Source: Bacteroidaceae bacterium (GTDB taxonomy: Bacteria; Bacteroidota; Bacteroidia; Bacteroidales; Bacteroidaceae). From it: a DNA stretch of 37,272 nucleotides. The stretch spans positions 1-37,272 of the forward strand of contig JAFSZU010000069.1 in the NCBI GenBank assembly GCA_017455585.1, read 5' to 3'. The number at the start of each line of letters is the position of its first letter. Position 1 is the first letter of the stretch. Of this stretch, positions 1-7,645 are shown piece by piece. Made by a program: the position numbers and the translations under genes. The notes beneath the pieces were generated by a model. The model saw nothing but the letters and a program-made list of their open reading frames with translations, did no database searches and was not told the DNA's origin.

Positions 1-69
1 ATCAATGAAGCCCTGACGAAACATAACAGCTACAGCGTCTGGGAGGACGACTGGAGCGACGAGGAGTAA
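1..69 (+). CDS. C-terminal end of an unidentified protein (partial)
   Basis: The window opens inside a reading frame whose last 22 codons end at a TAA at 67-69. The visible tail is acidic and rich in Trp, Asp and Glu (ends WEDDWSDEE). It is too short to assign to a family. A strong hairpin terminator follows it, which supports this being the true 3' end of a gene rather than a chance frame. Confidence 0.5.
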   Translation: MNEALTKHNSYSVWEDDWSDEE

Positions 70-91
70 TAATCCTCCAGCCACAGACAGA

Positions 92-139
92 GACAGCCCC
101 GCAGCTGCCCCCTTTCATCGGGGGTGCTGCGGGGCTGTC
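92..139 (+). terminator. Rho-independent-type hairpin after the partial gene
   Basis: A perfect 14-bp inverted repeat (gacagccccgcagc at 92-105, its complement at 126-139) encloses a 20-nt loop that itself contains a CCCCC/GGGGG pair. It lies 23 bp after the stop codon of the partial gene. The downstream T-run is poor, so termination strength is uncertain. Confidence 0.65.
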
Positions 140-213
140 GCGTAGAAAATATGGGAAAAATGGGCGGTGGCAAGCAAAAAACTTACCAGAAATGAAAGTT
201 TGTCTCGGTTTTG

Positions 214-244
214 TTTGTCTGGAGGATAATTATTCGTACCTTTG
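214..244 (+). promoter_or_regulatory. Bacteroidetes-type promoter for the DUF234 ATPase gene
   Basis: A TTTG at 214-217 is followed after exactly 19 bp by TACCTTTG at 237-244, matching the Bacteroidetes primary sigma consensus (TTTG, N19, TAnnTTTG). Transcription should begin near 251. That rules out a TTG start at 242 and supports the ATG at 293. Confidence 0.8.
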
Positions 245-292
245 CAGACAGTAATGGCAGTTACTGTAATAACCATTACTATTTTTAATCGT

Positions 293-1609
293 ATGAAGTT
301 CTATGACCGGAACCGTGAGCAGCAGACGCTGCTGAACGTGCTTCAGCAAAGCAGGCGTGAAGCACGCATGACAGTACTGATGGGGCGCAGACGCATCGGT
401 AAGACAGAACTATCTGTCAGATGTGGTGATGAGACGCTGCTGTATTTCTTCGTCGGTAAAAAAGCTGAGACGCTGCTGTGTCAGGACTATGTGCGGGAGA
501 TCAGGGAGAAACTGGGCGCCCCCATACTGGGTATGCCAAGCACCTTCTCCGAGGTGTTCAGGTTCGTGCTGCAGTTGTCAGAGAGCCGCCCGTTCACTCT
601 TGTCATCGACGAGTTCCAGAATTTTCTGAGAGTCAATCCCTCCGTCTTCAGTGACATACAGCGTGACTGGGACCTGCACAAGCGCACCAGTCACCTGAAT
701 CTGATTATCAGCGGCTCTGTATTCACGCTGATGACCAAGTTATTCGAAGACAAAGAGGAGCCTCTGTTCGGGCGTGCCGATCAGAAGATGACGCTTGAGC
801 CGTTTTCTACAGATGTGCTGAAGCAAATCCTTTCCGACTTCAATCCCGACTATACTCCTGAAGACTTGCTGACACTTTTCAGCATCACAGGCGGCGTGCC
901 CTGGTATGTCACCCTATTGCTGGACAGTGGCAAAACCGACAGTGAATCAATGCTCAATGCATTAACAGAGACAAACTCGCCATTTATCAATGAGGGAAGA
1001 AACATCCTGATAGAGGAGTTCGGCACCGACTACGTTACCTATTTCTCCATCCTGACCTGTATAGCCAGCGGCATGAAAACCCGTGCAGAGATTGAGAATG
1101 AGCTTGGCAACAAGAATATCGGCTCCTATCTGGTGAAACTGGAGGACTACTACAAAGTCATCAACAAGTCACTCCCCCTTTTTGCAAGAGAGAATAGCAA
1201 GAAAGTGAGATACCATCTTGACGATTGTTTCCTGATATTCTGGTTCCGCTTCTTTTTCAAGTATCAGGCACTGGTGGAGAACAAGGCACTGAAGGCTCTC
1301 GGTGAAATCATCCATAGAGACTACAGCAGTGTGTCCGGCCTGATGATGGAGCGATATTTCATGAAGAAATTCCAGGAAGAGGGACGATATATCATCGGTA
1401 AATGGTGGGACAGAAAGGGCGACAACGAGATTGACCTGATTGTCGTTGACCCGATAGCCAAGGAAGCCTGGATATATGAACTGAAGAAACAGGGCTACAG
1501 ATATAAGGAAAATGAATTCCGGAAGAAAGTGGATAACGTGTTGAGCCAGACGCCCGAGCTGCGGAAACTGACAATCCATCTGGGTTCACTGTCAATGGAC
1601 GACATATAA
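293..1609 (+). CDS. AAA-type ATPase with C-terminal DUF234/PD-(D/E)XK-like domain
   Basis: This 438-residue protein belongs to the archaeal-ATPase/DUF234 group that is common in Bacteroidales. A P-loop (GRRRIGKT, residues 31-38) lies near the N-terminus, followed by a Walker B-like stretch (FTLVIDEFQNF, about residue 100) and a winged-helix-like middle. The C-terminal part has the spacing of a PD-(D/E)XK nuclease: EID with Asp381, then YELKK with Glu396 and Lys398. The family's role is not established; the domains suggest ATP-dependent DNA handling, perhaps defence or mobile-element related. An upstream in-frame TTG at 242 was rejected because it lies inside the -7 box. The gene is monocistronic, closed by a hairpin shared with the convergent gene. 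Confidence 0.8.
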   Translation: MKFYDRNREQQTLLNVLQQSRREARMTVLMGRRRIGKTELSVRCGDETLLYFFVGKKAETLLCQDYVREIREKLGAPILGMPSTFSEVFRFVLQLSESRPFTLVIDEFQNFLRVNPSVFSDIQRDWDLHKRTSHLNLIISGSVFTLMTKLFEDKEEPLFGRADQKMTLEPFSTDVLKQILSDFNPDYTPEDLLTLFSITGGVPWYVTLLLDSGKTDSESMLNALTETNSPFINEGRNILIEEFGTDYVTYFSILTCIASGMKTRAEIENELGNKNIGSYLVKLEDYYKVINKSLPLFARENSKKVRYHLDDCFLIFWFRFFFKYQALVENKALKALGEIIHRDYSSVSGLMMERYFMKKFQEEGRYIIGKWWDRKGDNEIDLIVVDPIAKEAWIYELKKQGYRYKENEFRKKVDNVLSQTPELRKLTIHLGSLSMDDI

Positions 1610-1641
1610 AAGTTCACGTAATCCCGCCCCCACAAGAAACA

Positions 1642-1681
1642 GTTCTCCCGCTGCCAGCACATTGCTTGGCAGCGGGAGAAC
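1642..1681. terminator. Bidirectional hairpin between convergent genes
   Basis: A perfect 15-bp inverted repeat (gttctcccgctgcca at 1642-1656, complement at 1667-1681) with a 10-nt loop lies between the stop of the plus-strand ATPase gene and the stop of the minus-strand outer-membrane protein gene. It is placed to end transcription from both sides. Confidence 0.8.
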
Positions 1682-1730
1682 GCTTTCTATGGCGTGTTAT
1701 ATGGGCGTGACATTCTGTGGCCCGGACGGC

Positions 1731-3314
1731 TCAGAAGCGGTAGCCCAGGGTGACGTTGAAGCCGTGGCGGTCCAGGCTGACCTTCTGCTTCTGAAGCAGA
1801 CCTGTGGTGCCTCCCCATGAATCGTCGAAGGCGTAGAAGTCGGCACTCTGAGCGCGGTAGCGGTAGGCCAGGTCGGCATAGAAGCTCTTGTGGCGGAAAC
1901 CGATACCGAAGGAGAACATATTGGTGGCTCCCAGATTCATCCACTCTGTGCCGAGAATGTAGTCCATGGCGTATGAATTGATGCCCTGGTCAAACGTGGC
2001 ACCGTTCTTGGAGGGACGGCTCCAATAGTTGTAGCCGACGCGCGCAGCGAAGGCGGGCAGCGGTTTGATTTCCAGTCCAGCGCGGATGTTGTGCACGCCC
2101 TGTATGCTGGCGTGCTGGAGCGTGGTCATGGCGCGGTCTTTATCCATGTTGATGGTGGGGCCGTCACTGTTATAGCTCTCGGGATAGCCCATCTTGGTGT
2201 AGTCATACATGGCATACTCATACTCCACGTCCCAAGCCAGGAAGTCACCGACGGTGGACCCCATCTGTGCGCGGAACTTCCACGGTGAGAAGACATTGAA
2301 GTCCATGAAGTTGTCATCCTGGCTGTTATAGATGTCATAGTCCCCTTGGTCATAGAGGTAGTCATAGATATATGACTTGCTTGGCTCGTCATAGCCTTGA
2401 TACTTCCACTTGGACGCGAAACTGAAGTAGCTGTCATCCTGTGTGAGGACATACCACGTGGGTGTTTCCACGGTGACACCGATGCGGAAGGGATCTTCCT
2501 CGAAGGGACGGACGATGGCTCCGAGCTTGACATTGAAGCCGGTGCCGTGGATCCGGCGGTTGGAGGTGAGGTCATAGTCCTGCACCCTTACATCAGCTCT
2601 TGTGGCATCACGGTACTCCACATATCGCTGTGACGTGCGGTAGTTGAGGAAGTCCAGTCCCACGGTGGCACCCAAATAGAAGCGATCCTGCAAGTTGCCG
2701 GAGAAGTTCATGTCCAGTCCATACAGGTTGCCCGTGGTCAGGCGATTGTAGTCATAGCCCGTGGCATTGGCCTTGATGCCGTCGGGCATGTCCCACAGGA
2801 GGGCATCAAAGGCACGAACCGGCAGCGCTGCCTGACGGGATTCAGGATCGGTATAGAACTGGCTGTAAAGCCCTGAGAGCTGGTTTGTCTGTGAGAGTCC
2901 GCCGCCCAGTGCTCCCTCCACAAAGAAGGAGTTGCCGTAATGGTTCTTCTTCTGCAGGTTGAGACCGAAATTAAAGAATGATGTGCGGTCTTCATTGGGG
3001 AAGCAGGCCACGAACCCGACCTGGTCAAAGGAGAAGCGTCCGCGACTATCCACATCGTATGGCTTGGCATCCTGGATTTGTCCGCCCATGCTGATGCTGA
3101 TATCGTTCTTGCGGAAGAGTCCCAGCGAAGCGGGGTTGTTGGAAATGGCAGAGATATCGGTGCCGAGTGCTCCCATGGCACCGCCCATGGCGACATATCG
3201 CGCCGTGCCAAAGAGGTCGGTGGTGTTCACCATCTGATAGTTGGTGAAGGGATCTTGTGCTTGTATGTGTGCAGCGGCCATGATGGCGAGGGCTGCAAAG
3301 AGTGTCCTTTTCAT
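1731..3314 (-). CDS. FadL/OmpP1-like outer-membrane protein
   Basis: The 527-residue product starts with a signal peptide (MKRTLFAALAIMAAAHIQA, cleavage before Gln20). Its mature N-terminus (GTARYVAMGGAMGALGTD, then SNNPASLG) is the typical start of the OmpP1/FadL/TodX family in Bacteroidetes. The rest is made of alternating aromatic beta strands, and it ends with an aromatic residue (GYRF) as outer-membrane barrels do. The family carries hydrophobic compounds across the outer membrane; the substrate here is unknown. It lies 88 bp downstream of the Gly/Tyr-rich exported protein on the same strand and is probably co-transcribed with it. Confidence 0.8.
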   Translation of the reverse strand: MKRTLFAALAIMAAAHIQAQDPFTNYQMVNTTDLFGTARYVAMGGAMGALGTDISAISNNPASLGLFRKNDISISMGGQIQDAKPYDVDSRGRFSFDQVGFVACFPNEDRTSFFNFGLNLQKKNHYGNSFFVEGALGGGLSQTNQLSGLYSQFYTDPESRQAALPVRAFDALLWDMPDGIKANATGYDYNRLTTGNLYGLDMNFSGNLQDRFYLGATVGLDFLNYRTSQRYVEYRDATRADVRVQDYDLTSNRRIHGTGFNVKLGAIVRPFEEDPFRIGVTVETPTWYVLTQDDSYFSFASKWKYQGYDEPSKSYIYDYLYDQGDYDIYNSQDDNFMDFNVFSPWKFRAQMGSTVGDFLAWDVEYEYAMYDYTKMGYPESYNSDGPTINMDKDRAMTTLQHASIQGVHNIRAGLEIKPLPAFAARVGYNYWSRPSKNGATFDQGINSYAMDYILGTEWMNLGATNMFSFGIGFRHKSFYADLAYRYRAQSADFYAFDDSWGGTTGLLQKQKVSLDRHGFNVTLGYRF

Positions 3315-3380
3315 TTTATGGAGGATAATTTGTGAATGGGGAATCTGTGAATTGAGTGGGGGACGCGCGAATACGCGCTA
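3314..3380 (-). repeat. Copy A of a two-part intergenic repeat
   Basis: On the plus strand this segment begins with TTTTATGGAG (3314-3323) and ends with CGCGCGAATACGCGCTA (3364-3380), the latter a 5-bp-stem hairpin (gcgcg, aata, cgcgc). The same two blocks in the same order occur at 4576-4623, upstream of the neighbouring gene. The first block overlaps the start codon of the FadL-like gene. Confidence 0.6.
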
Positions 3381-3402
3381 CACACGACCAGGCTTTACTG
3401 CG

Positions 3403-4482
3403 TTATCTGCCGCCGCGGCCACCACTGCGGCCACCGCCACCGCCGCCGCCGGAGCGACCGCCACCGCCACCGGAGCTGAATCCGCCGCCACTGCTGCGCC
3501 CTGTGCTGCCGCCACTGCTGTAGCCGCCACTGCGCGAGGTGCTGGAACTGCTGCTGCCGCTATAGGTGCGTGAACTGGAGGAAGTATTGCCCATGACGCT
3601 GCGGCCTGTGGAGGTGTTGCTGCCGGCACTGCGGCCACTATAGGTGGAGTTACCCTGCCTGACGTTGACCCCACCGGCACTGCGACCGGCCACACGGGAT
3701 GAGGTCTGTCCGCCAGAACGCCCTACGCCGGAACTGCGCCCTCCGATGACACTGCCGCCGGAACGTCCGCCACGATAATAGTTGCCGCTGCGACCCGTAT
3801 CGCCGGGACGGCGGTTGTTGCCGCGCCAGTAGTAGCCGCGACCGCCGTGGTGGCCATAGTAGCCGCCGTAGTAGGGACGATGCCAGCCATAGTAGCCCCA
3901 GCCGCCATACCAGTAGGGGTCATAGCCCCAGCTGTAGCCCCAGTAGGGACGGTGCCAGCCATAATAGCCTACATGATAGCCACCCCAGCCCCACCAGGGG
4001 TCGTAGTAGTCATAGTAGAAGGGGTCATAATAGCTGTAATACCAAGGCGATGCGTAGATGCTGCCGTAAGTGAAGCGCCCCATGCGGCGGCTGATGGCAT
4101 AGTCCTCGCCATCGGCATAGCCTTCGTCATAGCCTTGGGCATAGATGTCATTGGCCATGCTGCGCGTGGTGACGACGGTGGAGTCGGTCATCACATACAG
4201 CGTGTCGTCGGGCAGCCGATAGCCGCGCGAACTGCCCCCGCGGCGGTTGTACTCATCTACACTGCGGCTGGAGCCGGAGATGCCGCTTATGTCGGCATCG
4301 TCATCGGCGTAGATGATCTCGACATCCCGATAGCGGTTGGATATCTTAGCCGTTTGTTCGGTCTTCGCCGTCTTGGCCTTCTTCTTGGGGACGAAATAGA
4401 GGTCATCGTCCTGTGCCCATCCCATGAAGGGCACCAGAAGCAGCAACGTGGCTGCGGTGAGTTTTCTTACGCTGAACAACAT
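3403..4482 (-). CDS. Secreted Gly/Tyr/Ser/Arg-rich low-complexity protein
   Basis: The 359-residue protein has a signal peptide (cleavage near Ala23, mature start QDDDLYF) and a charged N-terminal third with no recognised domain. A Tyr/Gly/Trp-rich stretch follows (about residues 140-225, repeats such as GYYGWHRPYWG). The tail of about 130 residues is almost only Gly, Ser, Arg and Thr, ending GGGGGGRSGGRGGR. Similar exported low-complexity proteins occur in Bacteroidetes, but I know of no defined function. Tyr/Gly/Trp-rich and Gly/Ser/Arg-rich segments suggest a disordered, sticky or aggregating surface protein. It has its own good promoter and a leader of about 190 nt, and precedes the FadL-like gene. 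Confidence 0.7.
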   Translation of the reverse strand: MLFSVRKLTAATLLLLVPFMGWAQDDDLYFVPKKKAKTAKTEQTAKISNRYRDVEIIYADDDADISGISGSSRSVDEYNRRGGSSRGYRLPDDTLYVMTDSTVVTTRSMANDIYAQGYDEGYADGEDYAISRRMGRFTYGSIYASPWYYSYYDPFYYDYYDPWWGWGGYHVGYYGWHRPYWGYSWGYDPYWYGGWGYYGWHRPYYGGYYGHHGGRGYYWRGNNRRPGDTGRSGNYYRGGRSGGSVIGGRSSGVGRSGGQTSSRVAGRSAGGVNVRQGNSTYSGRSAGSNTSTGRSVMGNTSSSSRTYSGSSSSSTSRSGGYSSGGSTGRSSGGGFSSGGGGGRSGGGGGGGRSGGRGGR

Positions 4483-4488
4483 GATATT

Positions 4489-4566
4489 TACGATTTACGA
4501 TTTGACAATTTACAATTTATTTTCGATTTACAATTTATTCTCGATTTACAATTTATTTTCGATTAA
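4489..4566. repeat. AT-rich tandem repeat, 18-bp unit
   Basis: Three near-identical units of caatttattttcgattta follow shorter variants (cgattta, gacaattta). The array sits between the start codon and the promoter of the minus-strand gene, so it is transcribed as part of that gene's leader. Confidence 0.75.
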
Positions 4567-4575
4567 CGGTTTTTA

Positions 4576-4623
4576 TTTTATGGAGCGATTGTTTTTGAGG
4601 GGGGGGCGCGCGAATACGCGCTA
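4576..4623 (-). repeat. Copy B of the two-part intergenic repeat
   Basis: TTTTATGGAG (4576-4585) is followed by a G-run and then GCGCGCGAATACGCGCTA (4606-4623). The blocks match those at 3314-3380 but with a shorter spacer. The copy lies in the presumed 5' leader of the Gly/Tyr-rich protein gene. Confidence 0.6.
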
Positions 4624-4639
4624 AACCTAACCAGAGCAA

Positions 4640-4667
4640 CTCTCAACCTTCGACCCTCGACTCTCAA
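4640..4667. repeat. Heptamer array (ctctcaa type), four units
   Basis: Four 7-bp units read ctctcaa, ccttcga, ccctcga, ctctcaa. They lie just downstream of a minus-strand promoter. The unit matches the array at 25464-25512. Confidence 0.65.
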
Positions 4668-4675
4668 CTGCGGTG

Positions 4676-4706
4676 CAAAGGTAGCGCCTCTGTTGGACGT
4701 GTCAAA
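4676..4706 (-). promoter_or_regulatory. Promoter for the Gly/Tyr-rich exported protein operon
   Basis: On the minus strand a TTTG (complement of 4703-4706) and TACCTTTG (complement of 4676-4683) are separated by exactly 19 bp. Transcription would start near 4669 and give a leader of about 190 nt that contains the tandem repeats described above. Confidence 0.75.
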
Positions 4707-4752
4707 GGGGAAAATCCTACTTCTTGGGGGAGATTTCCCTACGTTTCAAGCG

Positions 4753-4784
4753 CAAAGGTAGCGCAAATCCATCATTCTCACAAG
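4753..4784 (-). promoter_or_regulatory. Possible second upstream promoter
   Basis: A second perfect minus-strand TACCTTTG box (complement of 4753-4760) has only a partial -33 match (CTTG, complement of 4781-4784, 20 bp away). It could be an alternative promoter for the same minus-strand genes. Confidence 0.4.
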
Positions 4785-4819
4785 CGTTTTAGTAACATTA
4801 ACATTCACTCGGCCACCGT

Positions 4820-4843
4820 TTTGAGAATAATTAGCTACCTTTG
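4820..4843 (+). promoter_or_regulatory. Probable fabD promoter
   Basis: TACCTTTG at 4836-4843 lies 43 bp before the fabD start. The nearest TTTG (4820-4823) is only 12 bp upstream, so the -33 element is weak or non-standard. Confidence 0.55.
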
Positions 4844-4886
4844 CCGCCAAATTGACAAATTAACACCTTATCTATAAATAGAAACA

Positions 4887-5783
4887 ATGAAGAAAGCATT
4901 TGTATTCCCCGGTCAGGGAGCCCAGTTCCCCGGAATGGGCAAAGACCTCTATGAGAGCAACGCCGAAGCCAAGGCCCTGTTTGACAAAGCAGACGAGATC
5001 CTGGGTTTCTCCATCACCAAGATTATGTTCGAGGGTACCGCCGAAGAGCTGAAGCAGACCCGCGTCACACAGCCCGCCGTGTTCCTGCACAGCGTCATCA
5101 CCGCCATCTGTCTGGGCGACAAGTTCCAGCCCGACATGGTGGGCGGCCACTCACTGGGTGAGTTCAGTGCACTGGTGGCTGCTGGAGCACTCTCCTTCGA
5201 AGACGGTCTGAAGCTGGTGAGTGCCCGTGCCCAGGCCATGCAGAAGGCCTGCGAGGCCCAGCCCTCAACGATGGCCGCCATCATCGGCCTGGCCGACGAC
5301 GTGGTGGAGCAGATCTGCGCCGAGGTGATGGCCGAGGGCGGCGTCTGCGTGCCCGCCAACTATAACAACCCTGGCCAGCTGGTCATCAGCGGCACGGTGG
5401 AAGCCATCCAGACGGCTTGCGAGAAGCTGAAGGCTGCCGGTGCCAAGCGCGCCCTGCCGCTGCCCGTGGGCGGTGCCTTCCACAGTCCCCTCATGCAGCC
5501 CGCCAAGGACGAGCTGCAGGCCGCCATCGAGGCCACCGAGTTCCACACGCCCCAGTGCCCCGTCTATCAGAATGTCGATGGTCAGGCACACACCGAACCC
5601 GCAGAAATCAAGCAGAACCTCATCGCACAGCTCACCGCCAGTGTGCGCTGGACACAGGAGGTGCAGGCGATGGTGGCCGCCGGTGCCACCGAGTTCACCG
5701 AGTGCGGTCCCGGCAAGGCACTGCAAGGTATGATTGCCAAGATCGCCAAGGACGTGACCATCCAAGGTGCTGCCGCACTTTGA
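4887..5783 (+). CDS. fabD: Malonyl-CoA:ACP S-malonyltransferase
   Basis: The 298-residue protein is full length for FabD, which moves malonyl from CoA to acyl carrier protein at the start of type II fatty acid synthesis in the cytoplasm. The N-terminal FPGQGAQFPGM motif, the nucleophile elbow GHSLGE with Ser89, and the catalytic His199 in GGAFHSPLM are all present. The C-terminal ECGPGKAL motif is also typical. The start codon is followed at once by the conserved start MKKAFVFPGQG. A GH13 lipoprotein gene follows after 32 bp on the same strand and may be co-transcribed. The other fatty acid gene in the window, fabH, lies about 15 kb away on the other strand. Confidence 0.95.
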   Translation: MKKAFVFPGQGAQFPGMGKDLYESNAEAKALFDKADEILGFSITKIMFEGTAEELKQTRVTQPAVFLHSVITAICLGDKFQPDMVGGHSLGEFSALVAAGALSFEDGLKLVSARAQAMQKACEAQPSTMAAIIGLADDVVEQICAEVMAEGGVCVPANYNNPGQLVISGTVEAIQTACEKLKAAGAKRALPLPVGGAFHSPLMQPAKDELQAAIEATEFHTPQCPVYQNVDGQAHTEPAEIKQNLIAQLTASVRWTQEVQAMVAAGATEFTECGPGKALQGMIAKIAKDVTIQGAAAL

Positions 5784-5815
5784 ACACGACGTATCGGGCA
5801 CAAACACCCGCAACA

Positions 5816-7597
5816 ATGAAACAACGAATACTGATTCAATGGGCTTGCATCGGACTCCTCGCGGGTCTGGCGCAAGCCTGTTCTGTTTCCCCCGAACCCA
5901 CACCCATGCAGAAACCTGTCATCTATCAAGTCTTTACGCGCCTCTTCGGGAACGACACCAATGTCAACGAGCACGACGGCGACCGCGCCGTCAACGGCTG
6001 CGGAACCATGAACGACTTCACGCTGAAGGCACTCGGCGAGATCCGCCGCCTCGGAGCCACACACATCTGGTACACTGGTGTGATTGAGCACGCCACACAG
6101 ACAGACTACTCCGCCTACGGCATCCTGCGAGACCACCCCGCCATCGTCAAGGGCAAGGCGGGGTCGGCCTACGCCATCAAGGACTATTACGATATAGACC
6201 CCGACATCGCCACCAGCGTGCCGGCTCGCATGAAGGAGTTCGAGGCGCTGGTGGAGCGCACGCACCGTGCCGGTCTGAAGGTCATCATCGACTTCGTGCC
6301 CAACCACGTGGCACGCCAGTATCACAGTGATGTCTGCCCCGAAGGTGTCAAGGATCTGGGCGCAGCCGATGACAGCACCGTTCACTTCTCCGCCCAGAAC
6401 AACTTCTATTACTTCCCCGGCGAGCAGCTGCACACAGACTTCGACCTCTGTCAAGGGCAGCCACAGCCATACACAGAGCAACCCGCACGTGCCACCGGCA
6501 ACGATGTCTTCTCGGCCTTTGCCCGTCATGATGACTGGTATGAGACGGTGAAACTGAACTATGGCGTAGATTACCTCGACGGCCGGTCCGAGCACTTCGA
6601 CCCCGTTCCTTCCACCTGGCAGAAGATGACAGACATCCTCCGGTTCTGGGCCGCCAAGGGCGTTGACGGCTTCCGCTGCGACATGGCGGAGATGGTGCCC
6701 GCCGCCTTCTGGGGATGGGCCATTCCACAGGTCAAGGCGATGAACCCGGACATCATCTTCATCGCCGAAATCTATGGGCCACAGTCCTATCGCACCTATA
6801 TCAAGGATGGGCATTTCGACTATCTCTATGACAAAGTGGGTCTCTATGACACCCTTCGTGCCGTGACCTGCAGCAACGCCAATGCCGAATCCATCAGCAA
6901 CTGCTGGCGCGCCGTGGATGACATCCGCGACCACATGCTCAACTTCATGGAAAACCATGACGAGCAGCGCATTGCCAGCGACTTCTTCGCCGGCAGTGGC
7001 GAGCGCGGGCGTGCTGCCATGCTGGTGGCCGCTACCATCAGCCGAGGGCCAGTGATGATCTACTTCGGACAGGAGCTGGGCGAGCGCGGCATGGACGACG
7101 AGGGCTTCAGCGGCCGCGATGGTCGCACGACCATCTTTGACTACTGGACGGTCGATGCCATCCGCCGCTGGCGCAACGGCGGCAAGTTCGACGGGCGCCA
7201 GCTGACGCCACAAGAGGTGGACTTGCAGGAATTCTATGCCACACTGCTCAACTTCTGCACCAAGGAGCGCGCCATTTATGCCGGTGACTTCTATGACCTT
7301 ATGTATGCCAACCCCGCCGAAGGGCAGTTCAACCCCCACCGCCACTACGCCTACCTGCGGCGCAACGGCAAGGAGGTGCTGCTGGTGGTGGCCAACTTCG
7401 ATGACAAGCCCGCATCCATCGACCTGCATATCCCGCAGCATGTGTTCGACCTGTATAACATGAAGCCGATGCTCAAAGCCCGCATCGTGGATCTCTTCAC
7501 AGACAAGACAACCCTCACCAGCTTTGCGCCCGACCAGACCACCCATGTGGATGTGCCCGCCAACGGCGGCACCATCTTCCGCATCCGCACACGATAA
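5816..7597 (+). CDS. GH13 alpha-amylase-family lipoprotein
   Basis: This 593-residue glycosidase has the four GH13 regions: DFVPNH (Asp159-His164), GFRCDMAEM with nucleophile Asp289, FIAEIYG with acid/base Glu318, and NFMENHDEQR with His381-Asp382. It should act on alpha-glucans or maltooligosaccharides. The N-terminus MKQRILIQWACIGLLAGLAQAC looks like a lipoprotein signal with Cys22 as the lipidated residue, so the enzyme is probably anchored in the envelope. The ATG at 5816 was chosen because an open frame extends upstream only through fabD in another frame. No SusCD genes are next to it. A hairpin terminator follows. Confidence 0.88.
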   Translation: MKQRILIQWACIGLLAGLAQACSVSPEPTPMQKPVIYQVFTRLFGNDTNVNEHDGDRAVNGCGTMNDFTLKALGEIRRLGATHIWYTGVIEHATQTDYSAYGILRDHPAIVKGKAGSAYAIKDYYDIDPDIATSVPARMKEFEALVERTHRAGLKVIIDFVPNHVARQYHSDVCPEGVKDLGAADDSTVHFSAQNNFYYFPGEQLHTDFDLCQGQPQPYTEQPARATGNDVFSAFARHDDWYETVKLNYGVDYLDGRSEHFDPVPSTWQKMTDILRFWAAKGVDGFRCDMAEMVPAAFWGWAIPQVKAMNPDIIFIAEIYGPQSYRTYIKDGHFDYLYDKVGLYDTLRAVTCSNANAESISNCWRAVDDIRDHMLNFMENHDEQRIASDFFAGSGERGRAAMLVAATISRGPVMIYFGQELGERGMDDEGFSGRDGRTTIFDYWTVDAIRRWRNGGKFDGRQLTPQEVDLQEFYATLLNFCTKERAIYAGDFYDLMYANPAEGQFNPHRHYAYLRRNGKEVLLVVANFDDKPASIDLHIPQHVFDLYNMKPMLKARIVDLFTDKTTLTSFAPDQTTHVDVPANGGTIFRIRTR

Positions 7598-7607
7598 ACC
7601 CACTGTG

Positions 7608-7632
7608 CCCGGCGGTTCCAACGCCGGGTTTT
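7608..7632 (+). terminator. Hairpin with T-run after the GH13 gene
   Basis: A 7-bp GC-rich stem (cccggcg at 7608-7614, cgccggg at 7622-7628) with a 7-nt loop is followed by TTTT. It lies 11 bp after the stop. A closely similar GTGCCCrGCGG hairpin occurs inside the downstream helicase gene at 9520-9541. Confidence 0.75.
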
Positions 7633-7645
7633 CCATCCATCCCCT

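Larger units (their letters stand above)
4483..4886. other. 404-bp divergent intergenic region
   Basis: This gap separates the minus-strand Gly/Tyr-rich gene from fabD. From left to right it holds an 18-bp AT-rich tandem repeat, copy B of the two-part repeat, a 7-bp tandem array, two minus-strand -7 boxes and one plus-strand -7 box, each listed separately. I see no coding sequence in it. Confidence 0.7.

Noticed and set aside
242-292. Upstream TTG start for the DUF234 ATPase
   Set aside because: The TTG lies inside a perfect -7 promoter box, so it cannot be in the transcript from that promoter.
3847-4566. Plus-strand Ala/Val/Ile-rich open frame
   Set aside because: It is the shadow of the Gly/Tyr-rich repeats of the minus-strand gene and runs into AT-rich tandem repeats.
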